NCBI GenBank assembly: GCA_016858145.1
Contig: JAEHOE010000002.1
Coordinates: 1-64,000 of the forward strand
From: Edaphochlamys debaryana
Lineage: Eukaryota; Chlorophyta; Chlorophyceae; Chlamydomonadales
Direction: 5' to 3'
DNA: 64,000 bases
How positions within the stretch are numbered: position 1 is the stretch's first letter; each line of letters opens with the position of its first letter. A model generated the notes under the pieces. The model saw only the letters and a list, made by a program, of their open reading frames with translations. It did no database searches and had not been told where the DNA came from. Of the stretch, positions 12,515 to 22,040 are shown one piece after another. The position numbers and the translations under genes are program-made.

Positions 12515-14285
12515 ATGCCTAGTACCAACAACCCCGTCGCGGCAACGAGACTTAGCAGCATGGCGACCAAGGAGGGCTGGCGCGGCGCCCCACTGAGCAC
12601 AGCCGCCGTGGAGCACCTGCCTGGCACCTACAGGGATCAGCCCCTTAGCCGGAAAGCGGGCCGGGACCGGAGCACGCGCCCATCGCGGGAAACGCGGCTG
12701 CCGGCAAAGGCTGCGCTGGAAGGCGATAGGGTGCCTCCGCAACGCAAGCACACGCTGCCATTCTCGAGCCTGCAAAAGACCGCGGCGGATCCGTTGCGCG
12801 AGAGGCTACAGCGCCAAACATGGGCCCGCTCTCCTACCCCGTCTCTCGTCCCCGCCCTGCTTGTTGCTTTCCTCCTACAGCTCGTTACAACCAGCCCACA
12901 GGCTCACGCGGCCCAGGCCGTATCCTGCCTGTGCACATCCCCCGCACACGCCCCCGGCCCTGCCGCACCCCCCACCGCAAGCTCCCCTGCCACACACGGC
13001 AGTCAAATCCACAACCACCACACCCTGGGCGCCCCGGGCGGAGCGCTGGAGTACGGCCTTGCGCATCTCAGATTTGACCCCGATGCCGGCGACACACTCT
13101 CCACTTATACCTTAAGCGACCGCCTCCTGCCACAGCCCCACTACTGCTGCGCTTGCCCCCAGTCAGCTGACATGCAGAGTCGCTCCTACCCAGCCATCGC
13201 GGCCATGGGGGCCCGCACTCGCAATGGCGTACCAAACGGCAGTATTGAGCTTCACAAACTCACTGCAAACGCACCTATCGAGCACTATGCCGGTGCCCCT
13301 GGCTGCCACATGCTCTCCTTTGGCGTCGCCGATCTCCCGGCGGCCCGTCTCGCCGCGACCGACCTCGGGCGGTCCGCGGCCTTCACCGCGAGCCAGGCTC
13401 TTTTTTTTTCACGTTGGTGTGTTACACCAGGTCAGGCGAGAGCAGACCAGAGCAGAAGAAGAGCAGAAACAGAGCAGAAAAGCGCAGAAACAGAGCAGAA
13501 AAGGACAGAGCAGACCGCTGGCGCCGCCCCCCGCCCCCCCCGCTGTCGCCGCCGGTGGTCGCACCCCCCCCCCCCGCCGCCTCCCCCTCCGCCGGCCGGC
13601 ATCGCGCAGCCGGCTGGCGCCGTGCAGCCGGCTGGCGCCGCACAGCCGGCTGGCGCCGCACAGCCGGCTGGCGCCGCGCAGCCGGCGGCGCCGTGACCCG
13701 CCCCCGCCAGGGCCAGGCCGGTGGCCCGCTCCGCCCCCCGGGTAAGCCCTGCCCCACCCCCCACAATCCCACACGTGGCTAGTTCACTCCCCTCCAGCTG
13801 CAGCCCTACCCCCACGCGCCCCCCCTCTGACTGCCACCCCCCGCCCCCTGCGGCCCTCGACAGAACGACGCCGGCGCCACGGCCACCCCCCGCCCCGACG
13901 GTGACGAGCCCGCCAACAAGCGCCAAGCCCTCCCCGAGGGCAGCGACCCCATGCACGATTAGTGGTGAGACCTCGACGCATAGCCCCCCCGTAGTCTGGA
14001 CCCCACCTCCTGCGCCCGCCCCCACTTGTTTACCCCGCACGCTCCTGGCCCCGACACGCGCCCTCACCGACCCCGCTCGCCCCCTACCTGCTGGCCCCTC
14101 CCCCAGCCCCACGCCACCCAACACGCCGTCTGCGCCGGCTACGGCGCCGCGCCTTGTAGCCCCCGGCGCTTGGCGCTGTGTGCCCGTTGCACACGTGACC
14201 CACGCCTCGAGGGCGCCAGCTCCTGGAGAATTGGAGCCGGCCACCCTGGTGTAACAACCGGCACGTGAAAAAAAAAAAAAAAAAA
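12515..14285 (+). mobile_element. LINE debris ending in an A18 tail
   Basis: The segment ends in a run of 18 A at 14,268-14,285, preceded by CCTGGTGTAACAACCGGCACGTG, which looks like a non-LTR retrotransposon 3' end. A related end in the opposite sense occurs at about 13,401-13,432 (nine T, then CACGTTGGTGTGTTACACCAGG), so at least two 3' ends of one family meet here. The plus-strand open frame 12,515-13,696 has one hydrophobic stretch (about residues 110-130) and a poly-proline/alanine C-terminus with GAAQPA repeats. I do not recognise it and it may be non-coding. No RT, endonuclease or RNase H motif is present. Confidence 0.45.
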
Positions 14286-14390
14286 CCCTAGGTCGTTGGT
14301 GCGGAATTGCAGCCAGCGGTGTGACTCGGGAGGGCGGCCTGCCCTGCCCTACAATATTGTGTGCGCTTGTCTTTGGAATACGGGTGTCTG

Positions 14391-15195
14391 CTGCGCACGG
14401 GCGCTGGTCCGTAGTGCCCGCGCGTCATACGCCATCGCACTACATTGCGCTTTGTCCCATCGACCTGCATGGGCCCGACCCCGGGGCATGGGCGACTGTT
14501 GCTCAGGGACGCTGGCTTGAGACGGAGGGATGCGACGCGCCTTGGATGGGTGATGAGTCCTGGTTTCGTAACTTGTGTACGCCTGCTTGCGGGGCGTGGG
14601 CGCCTGATGCCCGCGGGCCCTGGCTCGCGATAAGTGGATGCGACGCGCCACGGGTGTGTGATGAGTTCTGGTCTGTCGAACTGCGTGTGCCTGCCTTTGG
14701 GACATGGATGCCTGTCGCCCACGGGCGCTGGCTTGAGACGGGGGGGTGCATCGCGCCCTGGATGGACGATGAGTCCTGGTTTCGTAACCTGCGTACGCCT
14801 GCTTGCGGGACGTGGGTGCCTGCTGCCCGTGGGCGCTGGCTTGCGTCAAGTGGGTGGGATGCGCTACGGGTGTGTGATGAGTCCTGGACCTTTAAACTGC
14901 GAATGCTTGCCTCTGGGACTTGGGTGCCTGGTTGCCCTCGGACGTTGGCCTGAGATGGAGGGATGCGACGCGCCTCGGATGAGTGACGAGCCTGGGCCTC
15001 CTAAAGTGCGTGTGTTCGCCCCTGGGGCGTGTATGCCTGTTGCCCACGAGCGCTGGCCTGATGAGACGGATGGTTGCGCCGCACCGCGAGCGGGTGATGA
15101 TTTCTGGCTTCCCAAATCGGGTGTGTCTGACCCTGGGGCACGGATGTCCGTTGCCCACGGGCGCTGGCCTGATGAGACGGACGGCTGCCGCGTGC
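14391..15195 (+). repeat. degenerate 108-bp tandem repeat, 7-8 copies
   Basis: The phrase GCGCTGGCYTGAGACGG or its variants returns at about 14,400, 14,511, 14,618, 14,726, 14,834, 14,942, 15,050 and 15,158, a spacing of 107-110 bp. Two variants alternate (GGCTTGAGACGG and GGCTCGCGATAAGTGG types), which suggests a 216-bp higher-order period. Since 108 is a multiple of 3, frames stay open through it, but the predicted peptides have no recognisable fold. Its position upstream of LINE coding remnants fits monomeric 5' untranslated (promoter) repeats, which is an inference. Confidence 0.75.
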
Positions 15196-15709
15196 CCTAC
15201 CGTACTGCTGCCCACAAGCATGGGCTATGCGTAACCAATGTAACGACTGGCTGCAACGCTACCACTGGGCTCGCCCGTGCGGCCCCGAGCGGGCTAAACC
15301 GCACCCCCATGGGGACGCGCCTGGACTACAGCCTGCCCCTACCGCACTCCGCCCGCTTGACCCCACTCAGCTCATGTCGAGACCCTGACCACCCCGTTGC
15401 ACCCCGCAGCACATGGGCCTGGCGGCTGCCCCCAGCCCCCAACCCCACTGCGCTGCTCGTTAGGGCCCTACAACTCCTTGCCGCATGCCAGGTTGACTGG
15501 ACTGAACGCATCAGCCTCGGCACCGCCTGTTTAGCCGCAACACTCCCTTTGACCCTGATGGTCCTGCTGGACATCAGCCGCGCCCTGCACGACAGTCCCC
15601 TCTTGCGAGTGCTGCCCACCCCGCTAGCCCGGGCCCTCGGCCTCTGCGCGCGCACCGCCACCTATACTAGTCGTCTTCAGGCTGTCTGGGGCCTCCTCGC
15701 CACCGTCGT

Positions 15710-18067
15710 ATGCCTGATCGAGCCATCCTGCAGGAGCCCCTCTTCTTTAACGCTGCCTTGGTCGACCCCTCAACCCGCCAGCCCTTCCAGCCCCCCTCCC
15801 CCCTGCCCGCGGACCTGCCACTCACAGTCGCACAGCTCCACCAAGCCAGCGAGGACGTGCGGCAACAACCCCTCTTCATCGCCATTGCCAGCGCCGCCCC
15901 TCCCAGCTGGCTGCGCCTCCTCCCGGCGGGACTGGGCGCCCCCCAGCCCCTGGCAGCCGCAGCTTGGGAGACTTCCGGGGACGGCGGGTGGGTCCGGGAC
16001 GCAGCGGGGGGCCTCTTTGCCGTCAGCCGTGACGGCAGCCTGGAGGCCCTGGCCTCCCACCTGCCGGGCCCGGGGGCAGCAGCAGCGTGGTCACCAGCCT
16101 GCGTCCTGCCAGCCCGGAAGCCGCGCAGCCTGTGGACTTTGGAGGAGCGCATGGTCTACAACGCAGCGGCGCCGCAGGAACGGCACGCAGCCTGGCCGGT
16201 GCGGCGCTTCCTCCTAGGCCCCTGGCCAACATTGCAGTGCAACCCGCTCGGACATGGACACGGCCTTGTGCCCCTCGTCCACTACACAGTCAGCCACACC
16301 CGACAGCGCATGACGGAGTGGGCAGCGCAGCAACAGCTCGGCGCTGGCGCCCTACCCCTTACACCGGTAGCGTGGCCGGGTGGGGGCGGAGGGCAGACGG
16401 GAAGTGTGCTCGCACGGGAGGAACGGGATTGGGAGGCCCGGCGCCCCCACTCTGGAACTGCGCGCTTTGCGCAACTGCCGCCGGAACCGGTTCTCTGGAT
16501 GCAGCCCCGTGCCCGGCCCACAGGAACACAGGACTCTCCATCCCAGGACCCGGCCCCATCAGTAGCGGACGGACGGCGCAGGAGCCCCCGGCTGCGGCGC
16601 GCCCACCAGCACCACCCCGCTGCCGCACCCGCTCGTGCAGCCAACCCTGGCCGCGCGACCAGCCCAGCACCCGCAGCAGCAGCAGCCCCTGCAACACCCG
16701 CCGGCAACGCAGCAGGCCCTGACCCGGCAGCTCCAGCCTCTCCAGTGGCACCTGCCGCCCCGCCCGCCGGCGCTCCACCCAGCCCCCTCCAGCGCAAGCA
16801 GGTGTGGCAACGTCTGTGGGAGTGCCCCGCCAGCAACCGGGCCAAGGCGCTGGCGTACCGGCTGCAACACGGCCGCCTGGCGTGCGGCCTGTATGTGGCA
16901 GCCCACCAGAACCGAGGTCAGGGGCACCTGTGCCCTAACCCGACCTGCGCCGCGCAACCTGGGCGGCGGCACGTGCCTCGCGACAGTCTCACCCACATCT
17001 TCCTGGAATGTCCAGCTTACGCACCCGCCCGGGACTGGGTGGGCGCTTTGTGGGCGGCCGTTTCCGGGGGGCCCAGACCCCCCGTCGAGAGTGCCGCCCT
17101 CATGCTTGGCGATTGCCCAGCCGCATGGGCGTCGTACCCCGACCAGCCGGGGCTACGTCTGCTGTGGACGGCGGTGCGCATCACTTGGCTCCACGCCGTG
17201 TGGTGTGCGCACCGCGACGTGGACCCCAGGAAACGGACTTCAGCCACGGCTGTGCAGCACGCCATACAGGAGATACAGCGCCTTATGTGGGCCCAGTACC
17301 GCATGTCCGCATTGCCCGATGACGTGCTCTCCAGCCTGCCGCGCAGCCCTCATCACCGCCCAGCTTCGCCCCCCGCAGCTGTCAGCGTTCCAGTCCACGT
17401 GGGCGCACCGAGGCGTCCTCTGCACCCTGGAGACAGCCGCTGCGGGCCAGCCGCGACTACGTGTGCGCCTCAACCTGACGCACCCCGTCCCAGCTCCATT
17501 GGCCTCCGGCCTACCGGCAGTAGGTGCAGGACATGGGGAGGGGGGGACCGGGTCCAGGCAGCTCGGGCCAGGGCGCTGGGGAGCCAAGCCAGCAGGCAGC
17601 GGGGACGACCAGGGCGGTTGAGGCAGCTGCTGCCCAGGAGCACGGTGAAGGAGCTTTGGAAGCCCATGACAGGGCTGGGTCGGAGCACTCTGGGAGCCCC
17701 TCCGGGCTGGACGCTCGCCTCCCAGTGCTTGCCGGTGCAGGGAGCGGTTCGGCTACAGGAAGCCCAGCGGGGACTCGCAAGAGGAGGAGAGCGGCGGCCG
17801 CGGAAGCCGCAGGGGTCCAACGCCTTCGCCCCGGCAGTGGAGAAGAGGAGCTGGGCGAGCGCCCAGACACACAACGAGGGAGGTGCAGCCCCCCGGAAGT
17901 GCAGGCGGCGCGCAGCAACACTGAACGCCGCTGGGCAACCCGAAGCCGACGCCCCTGGAGCAGGAGGAGGCAGGACGGTCGGCGGCGAGGACGGTGGGGA
18001 GCGCCTGGCACCATCCACTGTGCCGGAAGGGGACGGCAGCGAGACGGGAGCAGGGCTACCTCAGTGA
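15710..18067 (+). pseudogene. LINE polyprotein C-terminus with zinc-binding RT-associated domain
   Basis: An open frame of 785 codons. Its first 80 residues contain an EPLFFN...VDPSTRQPF segment resembling the region after the RT thumb in L1-type LINEs. At about residues 365-455 there is a WQRLWE...LAYRLQHGRL...CPNPTC...HIFLECP pattern, which matches the zf-RVT domain that follows reverse transcriptase in plant-type LINEs (paired Cys, then His-x4-Cys). The RT lies upstream and is missing here. After about 17,340 the sensible reading moves to another frame (PPQLSAFQSTW), so the copy is frameshifted. Upstream, 15,240-15,700 is open in a different frame with hydrophobic segments and may be part of the same decayed protein. 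Not functional as it stands. Confidence 0.65.
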
Positions 18068-19163
18068 CCGAGGGCCATAAGAGAGGCCGGGAACCACCGG
18101 TGCTCTGGCGGTGTTTGTTGGTCTTGGACTGGGGGGCACGCATAGGGTCGCTACCTGTGGAGCATATCAGGTGTGTGCGTCTTGCTGGTTAGTTGGCGGG
18201 TTCGAGAGCTTTCCATATTTATGAGCTGGTGCAGCAGCGGCGGGTTTTGGTTGTGGGTCCGCCCTGTTCTGTTTTCCCCGCCGCAGTCAGCTGCGCCAGC
18301 CTTTCCAGTCTTCAGAATCAGGGTGCGGGCTTGTGGTCCTTCGTATGCAGGTTTCTCTTCTCCTTTGGATTGTCTCTTGTGCAATGGTTGGGGGGTGTGT
18401 GGCGGCTAAGTTGAGGGTCCTAGACGTTTTTTGGGGGGTCCTCTAGTGCGGTGGCTGGGTGGCGCGGGGCGGCCTAGTTACGTGCCCTGGTTGTTTCTTC
18501 CTCTTCTGGGGGGTGCATGTTAGGCCGTTGACAGACGTGACCGGTCAACCGGGAGTGCGAATCTGACGATGGAGGAAGTGCTTTTGCTATACGCTATCAG
18601 GCCTGTGTTTCGTTTTACTCATAGTGGGGCTCTTTACTTCTTCCTGCGGTGTTGACAGTTGAGGGTCGGTGCGGAGGTCTTGTTTGTGGGCGGTTTGTTG
18701 TAGGTGTGGGGGCCAGAGAGCAGGTGCCCAGGATTTGAGGACTGGGCATAGTCATGGCCTGCGTCTGGTGGTTAGGAACCCGGTGCAGGTGCCCAGAACG
18801 TCTCAGCTGGGCATAGCTAGACCTGACCGGAGGTGGTGTCTTCTGAGAGGGAGCTTCAGGGAACGGCCCTGTCCCAGTGCGTGGCTGTGGCCGGGGTCAT
18901 GGGTTTTCTGGCCCAAGGGTCTACTCTTTCTTCCTGCGCCGTGGGGGTCCGGCCTTTCTCATGGTGCTGCGTCTTCCTATCGTTCCTTCCTGTCGGCACC
19001 CGTCCTTGTCCTGGCTGAGTGGTTGATTGCTGGCAGCTCATCATCTCATGCGGTTATTTCTTCCAGAGTTTGCGGGGATCTCGGTGGTTTCAGGCCTGTC
19101 CATCAGAGGCAGGTCCGCTTGGCTTCGCCCCCTTCTCTCCTGTCCATGTAATCCCTCTCAGAG
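18068..19163 (+). other. G/T-rich non-coding stretch, probable LINE 3' untranslated region
   Basis: No convincing coding frame. The composition turns G/T-rich (TGTTTGTTGG and TTTCTTCC motifs), unlike the C-rich coding strand on both sides. It contains a 60-bp imperfect direct repeat and runs straight into the A10 tail. Confidence 0.5.
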
Positions 19164-19174
19164 AAAAAAAAAAG

Positions 19175-21112
19175 ATCTGTTACAACACAGCTGCACACGC
19201 CACAACCCTGCTCCTGGCCACGACCGCCCTGTCCCTCGCAATCGCCCTTACCCTTGCCGCCTGCGCCCTAGCGATTGCCCTCGCTGCACTATGGACAGCG
19301 CTCAAACTCGCCCCCGCATTAGTAACCTACGCCACCGCAGGGTGCGTCTGGGCCACATGCGCCCTGCCGGCAGTCGCAGCCGTCAACCACCTCCTACACA
19401 CCTGGGTCAGCACCCACAACCCGCTACGGCGGCCACACTCACCAGACACGCCCGTTCGGCTGGCATGCACCCTGTGCCTCACTGGAGCATCTGCCCTGCC
19501 CCTCGTCTACGCGACATGCTCGCAGCCACTTGCTTGGGCGGCCATCCTGTGCACCACCGTCACCATCGCCCTCACCACAGGCCTCATCGCCGCAACCCTC
19601 CTAGGCACGCAGCTCCTGGCCAGCTGCGCCCCCGCCGCAACACCACTCGCCCGCACGCTCGCACACCACGCGGGCGCCCTTGCGCTCATAGCCCTCATCA
19701 CCTCCACCCTCTGCGCCCCCGCCCCCCAAGCAACGCCCCCGCCGTGCGCGGATTGGACATACCAGGCGTGGCACGCACACGGCTACACCATGCCCACCAC
19801 CACACCCTGGGCTATAGCACCCACGCCACAGACTCCCCCCTGGCACCCGACCGTTAACACACTAGGCGTCCTCTGCCTGGCAATCAACCTGCTGGTCCCC
19901 AGCACCCCTCATGTCACCCCGGCCCCCCCGCTGCAGCTGCGTGGGATGCCTGGCACAAACGTGACACCTGCCACCCCCCCGCCTGGGAGCCGTGGCCGGC
20001 CGCCATTGAACACCCACACCTACTCCGACAGCGCCTGCTACGTGGCCCCCGACAGCACCAGCGCCTCGCTCTACCACGAATGCCAACAAGGCGCCCTCTG
20101 CGAGGTCCACGCCTGGAACAACCTACACGGCTGCGCAGCAATTGATCACGCACACCTCCTTGCCTACCACCAAGCAGGGCTCGACACCCTCACCGGGGAC
20201 GCGCGGTGCCTGTGGGCGCAATCATTCAACCCAAGCGAAGGCATGACCACCGAATTCCTCAATCACTACCTAGCTCACAACGAAACCTCCCAAACCTGGC
20301 GCAGCGTCTCCCGCAAAATTAACCTCACCGCACAGCGAGGCTCCACCCGAACATCCATTCTCAACAGGCTTGACGGCCTGCAGTACGACCCCCGAGGGCC
20401 CGGCGGCTTCACCGTCCACGGCGTTGACCATACCTACGCGGTGCGCTGGGTGAATGGCACATGGTACCACAGCGACTCACGCAACCATGCCCCACGCCCG
20501 ATGACCGACAGCGACTGGGCGGCCATCGAATGCCAACTCCGCATACCCTCCTCCATCTTCAAGGAGCACCTAACAAACATGACAGCAAGTGTTAGGCAAT
20601 GGGCGCTCGGCCCCCTGGCACGCATCCCCAGCCCCTGGGCACCCAGCCACCCACAGCCCCCCGCCCACTCGCCCCCACCCCCACGTGGATCACCAGCACC
20701 CCCAGCCCTCACCGCCGGGCCCGACCCTGCCCAACCCCAACCGAAACGACAGACAACCGCTGACCTGCTGACAGCCCCAACCCCCAGGGGCCCGCCGCCC
20801 CGCCCAACGCCCACCCGCGGTCCCTCAGCACCCCCCGCCCCCGGGCCCGCACCCACCGCCCACCCTCGAAGTAAACGCCGTAAAACCGCAAACCCCACCC
20901 GGGCAGACGGCATGGCGCCACTGACGCTCCCGCCACCCGCTGGCCCGCCACCCCCCCCCCCCGGCGGCCCCCCGCCCCGCCCCCCATCCCCCCCCCCGGC
21001 CCCCAGCACCCCCTGCCCGTGCCCCCGGGCCCGCTTCCGGCGCTCAGCCCCACTTGAAACGCCAGAAAACCCAAAACCCCCACGGAAGCGGCCACCCCAG
21101 ACCACCGAATAG
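19175..21112 (+). CDS. multi-pass membrane segment plus Josephin-like cysteine protease, LINE N-terminal ORF
   Basis: The first third is strongly hydrophobic, with about six candidate membrane helices (roughly 19,190-19,730). At 20,060 begins YHECQQGALCEVHAWNNLHG, which closely follows the start of the Josephin domain of ataxin-3 (HEKQ...LCAQHCLNNLL in the family); the candidate nucleophile Cys codon is at 20,099-20,101. About 110 residues later, FTVHGVDHTYAVRWVNGTW gives the candidate catalytic His (codon 20,429-20,431), followed by YHSDSRN, where the family has its Asn. Josephin proteins remove ubiquitin, so a deubiquitinase role is possible. The C-terminal third is a Pro-rich, basic linker. 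No good ATG was found near the 5' end, so the start is unknown and may be missing. The frame closes with TAG at 21,110-21,112. Confidence 0.75.
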   Translation: MCYNTAAHATTLLLATTALSLAIALTLAACALAIALAALWTALKLAPALVTYATAGCVWATCALPAVAAVNHLLHTWVSTHNPLRRPHSPDTPVRLACTLCLTGASALPLVYATCSQPLAWAAILCTTVTIALTTGLIAATLLGTQLLASCAPAATPLARTLAHHAGALALIALITSTLCAPAPQATPPPCADWTYQAWHAHGYTMPTTTPWAIAPTPQTPPWHPTVNTLGVLCLAINLLVPSTPHVTPAPPLQLRGMPGTNVTPATPPPGSRGRPPLNTHTYSDSACYVAPDSTSASLYHECQQGALCEVHAWNNLHGCAAIDHAHLLAYHQAGLDTLTGDARCLWAQSFNPSEGMTTEFLNHYLAHNETSQTWRSVSRKINLTAQRGSTRTSILNRLDGLQYDPRGPGGFTVHGVDHTYAVRWVNGTWYHSDSRNHAPRPMTDSDWAAIECQLRIPSSIFKEHLTNMTASVRQWALGPLARIPSPWAPSHPQPPAHSPPPPRGSPAPPALTAGPDPAQPQPKRQTTADLLTAPTPRGPPPRPTPTRGPSAPPAPGPAPTAHPRSKRRKTANPTRADGMAPLTLPPPAGPPPPPPGGPPPRPPSPPPAPSTPCPCPRARFRRSAPLETPENPKPPRKRPPQTTE

Positions 21113-21279
21113 CAACGACGCGCACAACGCGACCCTCGTCCCAGACCCCGCCGCCCGCGGCAAATGGGTGCGGCAGAGAGACGGGAACGAGTACTGGCTC
21201 CCTGACAACGCGTTGCCGCCCACCAACCCAACGGACCCCCCCCGCCAACCCCGCCCGCCAAACCCCCCCCCCACCCCCT

Positions 21280-22029
21280 CGCCAGCCTGCCAAAAAACAG
21301 CGAACCCTTGACAAACTATGGGCACGCACTGCCTCTGCCCCCAACACAAACGGGGCAGGCGCGCCCCAAGCGGACCCCTCCGCCCCCTCCTGCCCCGCCA
21401 ATTCCCCCGACAGTGAACGGGAAAACTCCTGCCCCACCCTCCGCATCGCCACCCACAATGTCCGCGGCCTCTGGGCCAATGCCGACTCGGTAATCTGCAA
21501 CATGCGTGCCTGGGCGGCGGACGCCGTAATTCTCACTGAGACAAAGACCGGAAAACGCACCACCTGGATCCGGACACGACTCGCGTCTGAAGAACGCGGC
21601 TACCGGCTCTTCTGCTCATCAGCCCCAGCCACCCGCAGCAACACCCGGCCCCACGCCGGCGTGGCCATCGCAATCGCCGGCCGCTACTGCCAAGCTGGCT
21701 GCACCCGACAAATCAACACCCCCGCCCATCTCGCCGGATACGTTTCGCATGTGATCATACGGACACCGGGCAGCACGCCCCTTCACATAGTCGGAGTATA
21801 CATACCCGAAAACTCGGCCCTCCGCCTGGCCGTATACGAATACCTGCAAACCGCGCACCGGACAGCAGCAGCGCAAGGCGCCCACCTCGCGGCGGGCGGA
21901 GACTTCAACGCTGTGGCTAGCGCCCACGACCGCACGACAGGAGCGTGCGACACGGCTGACCGCTCACACCAGGCCTTCCTCAAGAAGAGCCGCTTCGCAG
22001 CACTCCACACCAGCCCCAACGCACCCGCG
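21280..22029 (+). pseudogene. APE-type endonuclease domain of the LINE
   Basis: This frame reads KKQRTLDKLW, a Pro/Ala linker, then LRIATHNVRGLW (the Asn of the APE fold), AVILTETKTG (the metal-binding Glu), HIVGVYIP and LAAGGDFNAV (the Asp-x-Asn pair). The last motifs, HYSRIDDIL and SCDHRAI (the final Asp-His), lie in a different frame after about 22,030, so one base was lost or two gained near GCACCCGCGCATGG. In LINEs this domain nicks the target DNA to prime reverse transcription. The block 21,113-21,279 also encodes a plausible linker (RGKWVRQRDGNEYWLPDNA) in yet another frame. Confidence 0.8.
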
Positions 22030-22040
22030 CATGGACGTTC

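Larger units (their letters stand above)
14286..19173 (+). mobile_element. second LINE remnant, C-terminal part and A10 tail
   Basis: Between the A18 tail at 14,268-14,285 and a run of ten A at 19,164-19,173 lies a unit with a 108-bp tandem repeat at its left, a coding remnant matching the far C-terminus of an L1-like LINE polyprotein, and a G/T-rich non-coding stretch (about 18,070-19,163) of the kind seen in LINE 3' untranslated regions. The reverse transcriptase itself is absent, so this is a truncated or internally deleted copy. Direct repeats within the 3' part (18,721-18,760 and 18,781-18,825, both with GGTGCCCAG...GGGCATAG) support an untranslated region. The exact left border is inferred from the neighbouring tail. 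Confidence 0.55.

Noticed and set aside
20709..21563. Minus-strand Gly/Val-rich frame opposite the LINE linker
   Set aside because: Antisense of the proline-rich linker; no motif.
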